Positions 44,982-54,644 of a stretch of 64,000 bases of DNA are shown here, piece after piece. Below the pieces are notes generated by a model. It saw nothing but the letters and a program-made list of their open reading frames with translations. It did not search any database and had not been told where the DNA came from. Source of the DNA: Faeciplasma sp900553675 (GTDB lineage: Bacteria; Bacillota; Clostridia; Oscillospirales; Ruminococcaceae). Location of the stretch: assembly GCA_958428235.1 (NCBI GenBank), contig CAUAFG010000013.1, positions 1-64,000 on the forward strand, given 5' to 3'. The translations under genes were made by a program, and so were the position numbers. The stretch's first letter is position 1. Each line of letters starts with the position of its first letter.

Positions 44982-46304
44982 TCATATTTTCAACATGACA
45001 TCCACCATAAAATTCTGCTCGTCATGAGAAGCTCTGGCATAGCCGTTATACATCTCCGCAACCGAGGTGATTGACAGCAGCCCCAGACCCTCGCCGGTCT
45101 GCTTGGTGGAAAGATACCCACTGGTGCTTTTTCGCGCCTTGCCGTTAAAGCTGTTTGTGGACACGATATACAGGCAGTTTCCCTGCCTTACCTCAACCGA
45201 CAGCGCAAAGCGGCGCTTTTCCACGGGCACGGTGTTGCAGCCTGCAATGGCGTTTTCCATCAGGTTTCCCATCAGACTCGATATATCCAGCTCGGAGATG
45301 GTCAGCGGCTCCGGTATGGCTATCTGCCACAGCGTTTTTATGCCCTGCGAGTCTGCCATCGACTTGTAGTAGTTGAATAAAGCGTTCAGAGCGGCGTTGG
45401 AGCAGTAGTTTACCGACTCCTCCGCCTCAAGCCGCTGCTCGTATTCCGCAAGATAGGTTTTAAGTCCGCTCAGATCGTCCTTTTCTGCCAGTGAGGAAAG
45501 CACATGAACCGACTGTCTGAAATCGTGCCGCAGAAGCTTTGTCTGGTTCATATGATTCTGCAAGGTCTGATACTGCTCCGCCTGCATATCAAAAAGCCGC
45601 GAGCGCTGGGTAAGCTCCATGTGCTTAAGCAGCACCTTTGCTATGTGATAGAAAATCACATGCAGCAGCAGGAACATAATAAGAAATACCGTCTCCAACG
45701 CCAGGAAGGATACATATATCCGTCCCACATAAAGAACCTGATAGGAGTACGGAACCATAAGCATATTAGTCAGAAACAAAACGCAGTGTACCGCCAGAAG
45801 GGGATACCATACCCCGGTGTCGGAAAGCTGTTCCACAAGACCCGAATAGATTTTCACACAGGGAAACGCCAAAGCTGCCAAAAAAGCATAGCATATTACA
45901 AGCTGGAACAAAGCCGCCTCGGTCGAAAAGCTTGCCGCTCCCGATTCGGGATGGAGGCGAGCGTCGAAGGCATAGGAAAACTGGGAGGGAAAGGTCATCA
46001 GGGTGCAAACGCCCATAAACACCGACAGCGCGCAGGAAAGCCCGACTCGTACGCTTCTGCGGTAAAAAAGAAAGAACAGCACCAAAGACGGCAGCAGTAA
46101 CAAATTCATATCCAGATTCCATACATGGCAAGCCACGGCGGATAGGATGGCATATGGCAGGAAAATTGCAAGGCAGTATATAATCGTCTTTTTAGGGGAA
46201 AAGCGCAGACGGTTTTTCATCGGAAGATAGCACAGCCCCGCAGCCGGAAACAGAATCAGAAACTGCGGCAGAAGTGACAGGTAGGCTATTATATTTTCGA
46301 TCAT
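44982..46304 (-). CDS. AgrC-like GHKL sensor histidine kinase
   Basis: This 440-residue kinase has six or more membrane helices in its first 220 residues and no clear extracellular domain, as in AgrC-type peptide sensors. The phosphoacceptor His lies in LLRHDFRQSVHVLSSL, and the ATP-binding N box is SLMGNLMENAIAGC. It overlaps the response-regulator gene by four bases (ATGA). No agrB or agrD homologue is in the window, so the signal is unknown. It is divergent from the giant surface-protein operon. Confidence 0.88.
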   Translation of the reverse strand: MIENIIAYLSLLPQFLILFPAAGLCYLPMKNRLRFSPKKTIIYCLAIFLPYAILSAVACHVWNLDMNLLLLPSLVLFFLFYRRSVRVGLSCALSVFMGVCTLMTFPSQFSYAFDARLHPESGAASFSTEAALFQLVICYAFLAALAFPCVKIYSGLVEQLSDTGVWYPLLAVHCVLFLTNMLMVPYSYQVLYVGRIYVSFLALETVFLIMFLLLHVIFYHIAKVLLKHMELTQRSRLFDMQAEQYQTLQNHMNQTKLLRHDFRQSVHVLSSLAEKDDLSGLKTYLAEYEQRLEAEESVNYCSNAALNALFNYYKSMADSQGIKTLWQIAIPEPLTISELDISSLMGNLMENAIAGCNTVPVEKRRFALSVEVRQGNCLYIVSTNSFNGKARKSTSGYLSTKQTGEGLGLLSITSVAEMYNGYARASHDEQNFMVDVMLKI

Positions 46305-47056
46305 TTTTCGTTCCTTCCCATGTCCTGACGGCGGCGGATGGTTTCAAAGCTGCGGTTCATTACCGCCTGCTCCACCCGACGCGCGTCCCTTACACGCATT
46401 GGCAGGGAAATTCCGTTTTTCATGATACAGCAGCCATCCGCAAACGAGACAATATGCCCCACGTTCAGGATTATTCCGCGATTTGCAAGGAAAAACCGGT
46501 CGTCCTCGCCGGTGCGGGCTAAGAACTCTGCGGCGGTCATGCGCTGACGCATTGTCGAACCGTCGGCAAGGGTGATATTAAGATAATGCCCGTCGGTTAC
46601 GGCGTAGACAATATCCTTTAAGAAGACCTGATATGTCTTGCGGTCGCTGACAAGCTCGATATATTTGTGCGTGAAGGGAAGAAGCCTCAGTGCGTCGTCA
46701 AGCACCTTGTCAAGGCGTTCGCTGTCTATAGGCTTGGAGATGTAATCAAAGGCGTGGCAGCCGAAAGCCTCCGGCATAAAATCGCGGCTGGAGGTGATGA
46801 AGATTATAAGACATTCGGGGTCGGCTTCTCTTAAAGCCGTTGCGGTTGCGATACCGTCAATGCCGTCCATATATATGTCAAGGAAGACTATTGAGAACAT
46901 CTGCGGCGGTCTGCCCTTAACGGCAGCGAGGAACTCCTCCCCACCCGAAAAGGATGACAGCTCAATCTGCAGATCCCTGCTTTTGCTGTATGCTTTGCAA
47001 AGCGATACCATCTTGTCCAAAAACAGCATTTCATCGTCTACAAGCGCGATTTTCAT
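46301..47056 (-). CDS. LytTR-family response regulator (AgrA-like)
   Basis: This 251-residue regulator has an N-terminal receiver (MKIALVDDE; phosphoacceptor Asp in VFLDIYMDGIDG; Lys in YISKPID) and a C-terminal LytTR domain (DIVYAVTDGHYLNITLADG, FFLANRGIILNV). The start at 47056 has GGGG 9 bases upstream; an in-frame ATG three codons earlier abuts it. Proteins of this type bind pairs of 9-bp direct repeats about 21 bp apart. Exactly such a pair lies at 47133-47170. Confidence 0.92.
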   Translation of the reverse strand: MKIALVDDEMLFLDKMVSLCKAYSKSRDLQIELSSFSGGEEFLAAVKGRPPQMFSIVFLDIYMDGIDGIATATALREADPECLIIFITSSRDFMPEAFGCHAFDYISKPIDSERLDKVLDDALRLLPFTHKYIELVSDRKTYQVFLKDIVYAVTDGHYLNITLADGSTMRQRMTAAEFLARTGEDDRFFLANRGIILNVGHIVSFADGCCIMKNGISLPMRVRDARRVEQAVMNRSFETIRRRQDMGRNEK

Positions 47057-47132
47057 CTCAGACATCCCCCATATCAACTGCATTTTATAAAAGTATATCA
47101 CAAATCAATGTAATTTTCTATACCTCTTTAAG

Positions 47133-47200
47133 ACGTTCCTGCCAGAAAACGATACGTTCCTGCCAAAACGCTGGATTTTTAGATTTCCTTCTGATATATT
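47133..47200 (+). promoter_or_regulatory. Putative LytTR-regulator binding repeats and promoter
   Basis: ACGTTCCTGCCA occurs at 47133-47144 and again at 47154-47165, and both are followed by AAACG, giving direct repeats with a 21-base period. LytTR regulators bind this arrangement, with GTT at the core of each half. A weak -35 (TGGATT, 47172) and TATATT (47195), 17 bases apart, directly follow, suggesting an activator-dependent promoter for the giant surface-protein gene. Confidence 0.7.
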
Positions 47201-47243
47201 TACAGTGTACGAATACTTTACACACGAAGGAGATGTTATTATA

Positions 47244-48440
47244 GTGAATCTAAATAATTCACGCGAAAATAAGAACAGCGTCTGGCGGCGGCTTTTAAGC
47301 GTTGTGCTGGCGGCGTGCATGGTGATTTCCATGACTCCGACCGTTATTGCGGAAGACAGCCCTGCTGCCACGGCGGAGGGTAGCCCTGCCGCTAACACGG
47401 AGGGCACCCCGATTGTGACGACTTCGCCGGAGGTCGTTGCTTCTGCTGAGCCTGTCACTCAGGCGGCGGAAACGGCTGAGACTGCCCCGACAGAGCCTGC
47501 ACCGGAGGTTACCACTCCCGCAGAGACTGAACCGGCAGTGACCGACCCGACAGATCCTGTTCTCGAGGAACCTGTTCCCGATAGCGAGCAGGTTCAGCTG
47601 ATCAGGCAGCTTATAAGCGCACTCCCCTTTGAGGTTACCGAGGAGAACTCCGAAGAAGTCCGCATGCGCTTGCAGGAAATTTCAGATCTGTATTCCCAGC
47701 TCTCGGCGGCTGAGCAGGAAGAGGTTGATATAACACCATGCTTCTTGCTTCAGGCGCAGCTGGGGGAGCTTGATTCGGCGGCTATGCTGACAGGCGGAGC
47801 GACCGAGACAGAAGCCACGCTTGTTACGGGAAGCGATGACACATGGGAAGGCGGATTCTATAAAGTTTCCGGCGAAATCACGAATAGCAAAAGAGTTACA
47901 GTCCGCGGCAATGTAACCCTGATTTTAGAGGCTGGCAGCAAGCTGACGATAAAAAGCATTGGTATCTACAATGGCGGCAGTCTTACCATCAAGGGAAGCG
48001 GTGAGCTGGTGGCAGATTGTACCACCACCAACGAAAGCTTCGCGGGTATAGAAGTCAATGAGAACTGTACGCTCGTCATCGAAAGCGGCACAGTGTATGC
48101 CAGAGGCGGTGCTTCCTTTGGAGGTAGTGCTGGTATTGGCAGCAGCTACAATAATTCCTGCGGCAGTATCATAATCAAAGGCGGCAATGTTACCGCCGTC
48201 GGTGTTCAATCTGCCGCGGGTATTTGTGGCGGCTACAAGGGCAGCAGCGGAAGTATTACAATTACCGGCGGCACCGTAAATGCTACCGGCGTGCAGGGCA
48301 GCGCGGGTATTGGCGCAGCGAAGATGGCAGCGTCGGCAATATCACAATCAGCGGCGGTATTGTTACCGCAACCGGCTGCACCGGTAATAGTGCCGGTATC
48401 GGCGGCGGTAAATATAATACCGGCGGCACGGTTACCATAA
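47244..48440 (+). CDS. Giant secreted repeat protein, N-terminal part
   Basis: Translation most likely starts at GTG 47244, 11 bases after AAGGAG. The signal peptide reads RRLLSVVLAACMVISMTPTVIA. A Thr/Pro/Glu-rich linker, a short helical region (EQVQLIRQLISALPF) and the first turns of a right-handed beta-helix follow, with Gly-rich repeats such as GSLTIKGSGELVA and GSITITGGTVNATG. The frame is lost near 48312-48317, where GIGGSEDGS needs one more base. Codons after that in this frame are spurious. With the next two fragments it forms one protein of roughly 2460 residues. Confidence 0.8.
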   Translation: MNLNNSRENKNSVWRRLLSVVLAACMVISMTPTVIAEDSPAATAEGSPAANTEGTPIVTTSPEVVASAEPVTQAAETAETAPTEPAPEVTTPAETEPAVTDPTDPVLEEPVPDSEQVQLIRQLISALPFEVTEENSEEVRMRLQEISDLYSQLSAAEQEEVDITPCFLLQAQLGELDSAAMLTGGATETEATLVTGSDDTWEGGFYKVSGEITNSKRVTVRGNVTLILEAGSKLTIKSIGIYNGGSLTIKGSGELVADCTTTNESFAGIEVNENCTLVIESGTVYARGGASFGGSAGIGSSYNNSCGSIIIKGGNVTAVGVQSAAGICGGYKGSSGSITITGGTVNATGVQGSAGIGAAKMAASAISQSAAVLLPQPAAPVIVPVSAAVNIIPAARLP

Positions 48441-51400
48441 CCGGCGGCACCGTCATCGCTACCGGACTCAACGGTATCGGCGACGGCAAAAGCGGCTCCG
48501 GCTGCACCTTCTCCACCGGCGTAAACGGCAATGCCGTTATTACTGCGAACAGTATCACCGACAAATACAGCCAATCCGCATGGAGCGGCATAATATATGA
48601 CAATGCAAACGGCGGAGTTTACGGCAATCAGACTTTGATCCAAGACCTCACCGCAGAATCCGGCAAAACCCTTACCATAAACGAGGGCAGCAGCCTGACC
48701 GTTCCGGCGGGCATGACCCTCACCGTTGACGGCTCAATCACCAACAACGGCACAATCATCAACAACGGCGGCAACATTGCCGTTAAATACGGCGGCGATA
48801 TCAGCGGAACAGGCAGCATCACCGGCGAAGGCAGCTTCACCACCGAAAGCCTGACCGAGGAAATGGTTATCGCTCCCACGGATATAGCCGGCGGCAGTGC
48901 AGACCGTTCCGATGATGTCAAGGCAGGTATGCGGTATCAGCCGGTCACAATTTGCGGCAGGGAGTTTACGCCAAATCTCTCCGCATGGACGGTTTCGGCA
49001 GCAAAGGTTGATGATCTTACATATACTGTCAATTACACTCATGCTAACGGTACAACATTCAGCAAGACCGTCAGCATTTTACCGGCTGAGTTGACAGTAG
49101 CGGCTGTGGAAATCGCGGATAAAGCCTACGACGGCAATAATGACGCGGCTGTTGCAGGCGTTACCTTCACCGACCCCAACAGTGCAGAAGTAATCGTTGC
49201 AGACTACACCGCAGCGGCAGTGTTTGACACTTCGGATGCCGGAACCGGCAAGACGGTGACGGTAACCATAGCTCTTGCGGGAGACTCCAATTACACGCTG
49301 ACAAGCGGAGAGTTTACTACAACCGGCAACATCACTCCCCGCACTCTGACCGAGAGCGATATCACAGTCACCCTCGATAACTACACCCACACATGGGCAG
49401 GCGAGGAAATCAAGCCCATTCCCACGCTGACAAGGGATAATAACGGCACACTCGTAACCATCGACCCAAGCGAGTATGAGGTGTCATACGGCAACAACGG
49501 CGGAGAAGGTCAAAGCTTCGGGTTTAATAAATCACCGTATGTAAGCATTACCGACAAAGAGGGCGGCAATTACAGCTTTGATAGTATATTAGAATACTTT
49601 ACAATCACCTGCAATCATAATTTCGGCTTTACCGGCGGCAGCTGCACCGGCTGCGGAAAGCAAGCCGACGTTGAGGTGACCGACGGCACAACGTCGCAGG
49701 GCTACATCAGCACAACCGAAGCCCCGATTGACGCGACAAAGCTCAGAGAGATTGTTAAATACGCTGATACCCTATCAAAAAGCAGCGGCAATCCGGTTAC
49801 TGTAAAGCTGCATTCCGGATGGGAGGTCCCGTCGGATTTTATCCTGAGAGTAAGCCACAGAATTAATTTTGTTGCAGATGAAAACCAGATATTTAAGGCT
49901 GGCTCAATATACAGGGACTCATCAGATACCGAGCTTACATTGGATGCTCCCAGCGGCACGTTTTCAAATGCATTTAGCTGGGAAGGCGCAAAATTCACCC
50001 TGAATAACGGCACAATTACAAGTGTTACGCTGCTCGATAACAATAGCTTCATTATGAACGGCGGAACCGTTGGGTATATATCGGATAATGCCGAAACAAC
50101 CCCTTCTTCCGTCACAATAACAGGCGGAACAGTAAGAGTAACTCTTACCGCTCTTCCCGCAACAAGCCTCACCGTCACCGGTGGAACCATTGGAGAGCTG
50201 AAATATAAAGGAACCGGAACCGTCACCAACACCAAGCTATCCGGCGGCAGCTTTACCACAATAACCTTGCCCGAGGGAGAACCGGTAAGCTCGATTCTCG
50301 CAGATGGATATGCGTTCTACGATTCCGCAACCAACACCGAAGTGGCAGATACCAGCGTCAGCTCGCTTTCAGATGTATTCGTAGCAAAGGCAGGCTCTCA
50401 TGTTGTATCTGCTGACCTTGACTTCACCGGCGAAGTAGAAAACCCCGGCGTTTTGGAGACAGACGGATATCACTGGGAGTCCATACCAAGTGCTGCGGAC
50501 GAATCCAGAATGGTATGCACCCTCACGCTTAAGGACTGCATAGTCCCCGGCAATATAGCCCTGCCGGACAACGCCGAATCAATCACCATCAATTTGCAGG
50601 GTGACAGCAGCGTCGGCGGATTTGTAAGCACAATGACAAAATACGGGGAAAATTATAATGACCCGTTATATGGTTTTAATCTGACAATCACCGGTACAGG
50701 CTCGCTGACGGTGGGCGGAAGTCTCGGCGGCAGCAGCGGAGATAACAGCTTGCTTACCATAGACAGCGGCGCGACGGTGACCGTCAACGGAAGAGTAGAG
50801 GCAAACGGCACTCTGATTGTCAATGGTAGCCTGACCTCATCAGTCATGAAGGACGCCGCTTATGTCGGCAAACTGTCAATCGGAGCAGGCGGCAAGCTTG
50901 CAGTTTCGGGCAGCGCGGGCGTCACCCTTAACGGCATTTACGACGGCAGAGGAATAGACTTAACCAACGCCTTTGTGATCGCCGAGGGCGGCAGCTTCAC
51001 CGCCGACTGTCAGAGCTACAATATCAGGGTAATAGCTTCCGTGCCCTTAACGCCGGAACAGCAGGCGACAGTCTTCAGCATCCCCGAGCACTATCTCTCC
51101 GACGGCTACTCAGTCCGCTATGTGTCTGACGGCAGCAACAACCTGATGACCGTTGTCCACGCAGACGTCACCGACGCTACCATACTCAGCAACACCGGCA
51201 TGGGCGGACGGCTGAAAATCAAGTATCAGCCCTACACGGCAGTGGTCGACCCTGCGGCTTACGATTACACCGGCTCGGCGATCATCCCGACGGTTGTCGT
51301 AACGAATATCATAGACGGCACGACTATAGCCCCTGCAAACTACACCGTCACTGCCAAAAACAACAACCTCCAGGGAACCGCCACGGTAACCATTCAGGCT

Positions 51401-52630
51401 GTCGGCGAGTATGATTTTATTATCACCAAGACCTTTGAAATAACCTGCACTCATACAGCCGGAAATAAGAATACCGGAGTATGCGGTATCTGCCACAAGC
51501 AGATGGTTGCAGGAGCAATTCGTTATAATTACACAACGCAGAAGGATGAGGTCAGATCCTTTGATGACCCTGTGGAGGCATGGAATTACGCACTTGGTAA
51601 CTCATGTGACAATTTGAATATCTATGCGGATGTGACCGTTGATCAAGTGCTTGAAATCCCCGCGGGCAAGGATTTGTTCCTGAATGTTGAGAACAATAAA
51701 ACCCTTACCAGCACCGCAGAATCAACTATTGATGTATATGGTCAGCTGGATTTTGGAAGAGGAACAATCGAAAACACCCACAATTGCAGTATACGTGTAT
51801 ATGCAGACGCTGATGAAAACGGTTTCACTGTTTTTCGAATGGATGAGCAGAATAAAACCGTTGATGGTGTTGAAGTGTATGGAACCGGCAAAGTAGAGCT
51901 TCGGGTGGGCAGCGTCACAGATCACATTACAGTGTCCGATGGCAGAACAGTCAAAGAGCTTTTGTATTTCAGATCTACCTATAAATCTGCCGACGGATGG
52001 GTTACCGGAGAAGCTCTTAATGCGACGACCTTGCGCGGTCCGGTGGATATTGTTGACGCACCGGTTGCATTTCAGACCGGCTATTCCGAAAGCAAGCTAA
52101 ATCCGGAGTATAAGCAGGGCGGTAGCGTTGTACCTCTGTCATTGGTTGCATACCCAACGGACGCTATTGCTGATATGGCAATACAATGGTATGCTATAGT
52201 TGACGGCATCGAAACGCCTATCGATGGTGCTAACGCATTAAAATACACTCCGAGCGTTGCAGAGGTTGGCGTAACTAAGTACTTCTGCCAAGCAATCCTT
52301 GAAGGCTACACCGCCAGAAGCGAGATATTTACGGTAACTGTCACCCCGTGCGAGCATACGGGAATAAACATGGAAAATAACATCTGCGCAGACTGCGGAA
52401 CGCCTTTGGCGGCAATGGTTTCTTATGTCCTCGGTTCGGGCGAACCGTCCGAAACTCCGCCTGAGCCTATCGCAAAGTACTTTGTAACTTTCGCCGACGC
52501 ATGGGAATACGCACCACAACAGCACCGAGCGATTATACGGATGTCACCGTTTTCGCCGACCAGACCGTTGAAGCCCCGCTTGCAGTCCCAGCGGGCAGGA
52601 GGATATCCCTGTCGTCGCATATGGGCATAG
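48224..52630 (+). CDS. Giant secreted repeat protein, middle part
   Basis: The authentic sequence begins near 48316 with SEDGSVGNITISGG and runs to about 52513. It continues the beta-helix, then has a YDG/MBG domain (ELTVAAVEIADKAYDGNNDAA to NITPRTL) and a second beta-helix. Three Cys-rich linkers of the pattern C-H-(x)n-C-x2-C are present (for example CTHTAGNKNTGVCGICHKQ), and VTVDQVLEIPAGKDLFLN-type modules follow. These are adhesin or polysaccharide-binding architectures of Gram-positive gut bacteria. It has no ribosome site of its own. The frame breaks again after FADAWEYA near 52510-52517. Confidence 0.75.
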   Translation: MWRLQGQQRKYYNYRRHRKCYRRAGQRGYWRSEDGSVGNITISGGIVTATGCTGNSAGIGGGKYNTGGTVTITGGTVIATGLNGIGDGKSGSGCTFSTGVNGNAVITANSITDKYSQSAWSGIIYDNANGGVYGNQTLIQDLTAESGKTLTINEGSSLTVPAGMTLTVDGSITNNGTIINNGGNIAVKYGGDISGTGSITGEGSFTTESLTEEMVIAPTDIAGGSADRSDDVKAGMRYQPVTICGREFTPNLSAWTVSAAKVDDLTYTVNYTHANGTTFSKTVSILPAELTVAAVEIADKAYDGNNDAAVAGVTFTDPNSAEVIVADYTAAAVFDTSDAGTGKTVTVTIALAGDSNYTLTSGEFTTTGNITPRTLTESDITVTLDNYTHTWAGEEIKPIPTLTRDNNGTLVTIDPSEYEVSYGNNGGEGQSFGFNKSPYVSITDKEGGNYSFDSILEYFTITCNHNFGFTGGSCTGCGKQADVEVTDGTTSQGYISTTEAPIDATKLREIVKYADTLSKSSGNPVTVKLHSGWEVPSDFILRVSHRINFVADENQIFKAGSIYRDSSDTELTLDAPSGTFSNAFSWEGAKFTLNNGTITSVTLLDNNSFIMNGGTVGYISDNAETTPSSVTITGGTVRVTLTALPATSLTVTGGTIGELKYKGTGTVTNTKLSGGSFTTITLPEGEPVSSILADGYAFYDSATNTEVADTSVSSLSDVFVAKAGSHVVSADLDFTGEVENPGVLETDGYHWESIPSAADESRMVCTLTLKDCIVPGNIALPDNAESITINLQGDSSVGGFVSTMTKYGENYNDPLYGFNLTITGTGSLTVGGSLGGSSGDNSLLTIDSGATVTVNGRVEANGTLIVNGSLTSSVMKDAAYVGKLSIGAGGKLAVSGSAGVTLNGIYDGRGIDLTNAFVIAEGGSFTADCQSYNIRVIASVPLTPEQQATVFSIPEHYLSDGYSVRYVSDGSNNLMTVVHADVTDATILSNTGMGGRLKIKYQPYTAVVDPAAYDYTGSAIIPTVVVTNIIDGTTIAPANYTVTAKNNNLQGTATVTIQAVGEYDFIITKTFEITCTHTAGNKNTGVCGICHKQMVAGAIRYNYTTQKDEVRSFDDPVEAWNYALGNSCDNLNIYADVTVDQVLEIPAGKDLFLNVENNKTLTSTAESTIDVYGQLDFGRGTIENTHNCSIRVYADADENGFTVFRMDEQNKTVDGVEVYGTGKVELRVGSVTDHITVSDGRTVKELLYFRSTYKSADGWVTGEALNATTLRGPVDIVDAPVAFQTGYSESKLNPEYKQGGSVVPLSLVAYPTDAIADMAIQWYAIVDGIETPIDGANALKYTPSVAEVGVTKYFCQAILEGYTARSEIFTVTVTPCEHTGINMENNICADCGTPLAAMVSYVLGSGEPSETPPEPIAKYFVTFADAWEYAPQQHRAIIRMSPFSPTRPLKPRLQSQRAGGYPCRRIWA

Positions 52631-54624
52631 AAGGCGGAACGGCAACGATTACCGGCACCGGCGAAGCAACCGTAATAGTAAACGGCGAGCTGCATCTTAG
52701 TGAAATAACCGTCAGAAATAATACTCACCACGCCATAAGCGTAGATTCGGCGGTCAGCGGTGAGGGAGAATATGCTCTGTCACTGACGTCAGTAGAATCA
52801 TCGCCGACAGTTGTTGACGGTCTTGATGTAGCAGGCGACAGCGTAATAATTTACGGCGGAACTGTTGAAAACCACATCACCTTGCCGGAGGGCAGAAAAA
52901 TCAGCGAGCTTTTAGAAGAATACAGCGGCAAGACCTTTAAATATGTCGCAGCAGGTGACAACGGCGTTTCAAGATGGATGTCCGCTGCCGAGCTTGAAGG
53001 CAGCAGCGTTAATGAATCCGTAACCGTTGCAAAAATGCCGGTCAGATTCCTGAATACGGATACAATCATGTATCGCTATGAAAAGGGTGCTGCGGCAGAC
53101 GAATTAGTTGATGAGCCGGATTTTGATAACATAACTTACCCCACTGCTTCTGATGATGCAACAGTACAATGGTATAAGAAAGTCTCCGCAGACGCAGAGC
53201 CTGAGCCTATCGAGGGCGCAACCACCACCTCATACACCCCCGATACTTCGGCTAACGGCACAACTCAATACTATTGTGTAATAACTCTCGACGGCTACAC
53301 CGCCACAAGCGGTATCTATGAAGTAACGGTTGCCGAGACGTTCACCGTAACCGTAACATCAAGCCTCGACGGCAGCCCCGACACGACGGTTGCTCCCGTT
53401 CAAGGCGGCGGTCAATATGAATACGGTTATGAAGCGACGGTTACAGCCGAGCGCGTGCAGGGCTGCAAATTCCTTGGCTGGTACAACGGCAGCAGGCGGG
53501 TTTCTGCTGACTTCAGCTACACCTTCACCGTCACCGAAAATATTGACCTTGTTGCAAAATATGAGTCCTACGGCACGGCAACCGTCACCATCGAAGGCAT
53601 TAACGGTGCTGAGTTTATGGTAAATAATGATGAAGCTGCACAGAGCACTTACACCACAGAAGCACCTGTCGGCACTCCGATAATGATTACCGCAGCAGAC
53701 CCCAACAGAGTAAGCGCATGGCTTAACGGCAGCGACAAGGTTATCGGCAAGGGCGAAGAAATTACAGTCATTGTCACCGGCAACACTACAATCAAGCTGA
53801 TGTATACGGCAGATGGTTCTTCCGGTCGGGCAATGGTTGAGTATGTCAGCGGATATGGTCAGCTGCTGAGCTATGAGTATTACAGCGCAGGCGATACAAT
53901 TGTTGAGCCTGTTGCCCCCTCAAAGCTGGTCTATACCTTCACCGGATGGAGCCTTACCGCAGAGGAAATCCAAGCCAGGATTGACGCCGGCGACAAGCAG
54001 ATTACTGTAACGCCGGTGTATAAGCAGAACACCAATACATTCACGGTTACAGTTAATTATCCGGACGGCACTTCAGAGAAAGTTTCCGGTGCAGAGGGCG
54101 ATATAGTTACCGTTACCGCTAAGGAGATAGAGGGCAGAGTATTCACCTGCTGGACAGCTTCTAACAGTTTGATTCTGAGCTACGACCCGAATTACTTTGT
54201 ACGCTTATCGTCAGATGTAACTCTGACAGCCAACTATTCTGATAAAGCTGTTGAAGTTAAGCCTACAATAGCTATTACTGCTAAGTTTGCTTCTGTGGTA
54301 AACGGCAAGAATAAGGTATCGTTCACTGCGACAAGAAGTGTGTCGGAGATGGAGTATCAGATTATAGAGCATGGTATTATATACACCACAAACAGTGAAC
54401 AGGGCAATGAAGCGGCATTGATTTTGGACGGAACTAATGTTAGAAAAGCTCAGTCCAGCGATATGAGCGTCAGTGGCGTTTACACATTGAACTTCACAGT
54501 TGGTGAATATGTTGATAACAAGCTGTATGTAAGAGGTTACATGATAGTACAAAACCTTCAGACGAATAATATTGAGACAATTTATTCGCTTGTTGAGTCA
54601 GGAAGCTTTAATGAACTTAAGTAA
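52501..54624 (+). CDS. Giant secreted repeat protein, C-terminal part
   Basis: The authentic sequence resumes near 52514 with TTAPSDYTDVTVFADQTVEAPL, a copy of the module seen before the break. It continues with immunoglobulin-like domains and InlB B-type repeats (CKFLGWYNGSRRVSADFSYTF, VFTCWTASNSLI). The end, YSLVESGSFNELK, has neither an LPxTG motif nor a membrane helix, so the anchoring is unclear. The stop is 20 bases before the small-peptide gene, suggesting one transcript. Confidence 0.75.
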   Translation: MGIRTTTAPSDYTDVTVFADQTVEAPLAVPAGRRISLSSHMGIEGGTATITGTGEATVIVNGELHLSEITVRNNTHHAISVDSAVSGEGEYALSLTSVESSPTVVDGLDVAGDSVIIYGGTVENHITLPEGRKISELLEEYSGKTFKYVAAGDNGVSRWMSAAELEGSSVNESVTVAKMPVRFLNTDTIMYRYEKGAAADELVDEPDFDNITYPTASDDATVQWYKKVSADAEPEPIEGATTTSYTPDTSANGTTQYYCVITLDGYTATSGIYEVTVAETFTVTVTSSLDGSPDTTVAPVQGGGQYEYGYEATVTAERVQGCKFLGWYNGSRRVSADFSYTFTVTENIDLVAKYESYGTATVTIEGINGAEFMVNNDEAAQSTYTTEAPVGTPIMITAADPNRVSAWLNGSDKVIGKGEEITVIVTGNTTIKLMYTADGSSGRAMVEYVSGYGQLLSYEYYSAGDTIVEPVAPSKLVYTFTGWSLTAEEIQARIDAGDKQITVTPVYKQNTNTFTVTVNYPDGTSEKVSGAEGDIVTVTAKEIEGRVFTCWTASNSLILSYDPNYFVRLSSDVTLTANYSDKAVEVKPTIAITAKFASVVNGKNKVSFTATRSVSEMEYQIIEHGIIYTTNSEQGNEAALILDGTNVRKAQSSDMSVSGVYTLNFTVGEYVDNKLYVRGYMIVQNLQTNNIETIYSLVESGSFNELK

Positions 54625-54644
54625 ATAAATAGGAGGAAAAATTT

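Noticed and set aside
47900..48700. CRISPR-like array in the repeat region
   Set aside because: The repeats are imperfect and follow the codon pattern of beta-helix turns; there are no fixed-length spacers or cas genes.
48400..54600. Many long antisense open frames in the giant gene
   Set aside because: They are by-products of the Gly/Thr-rich repetitive codon pattern of the sense strand; none has a domain or ribosome site.
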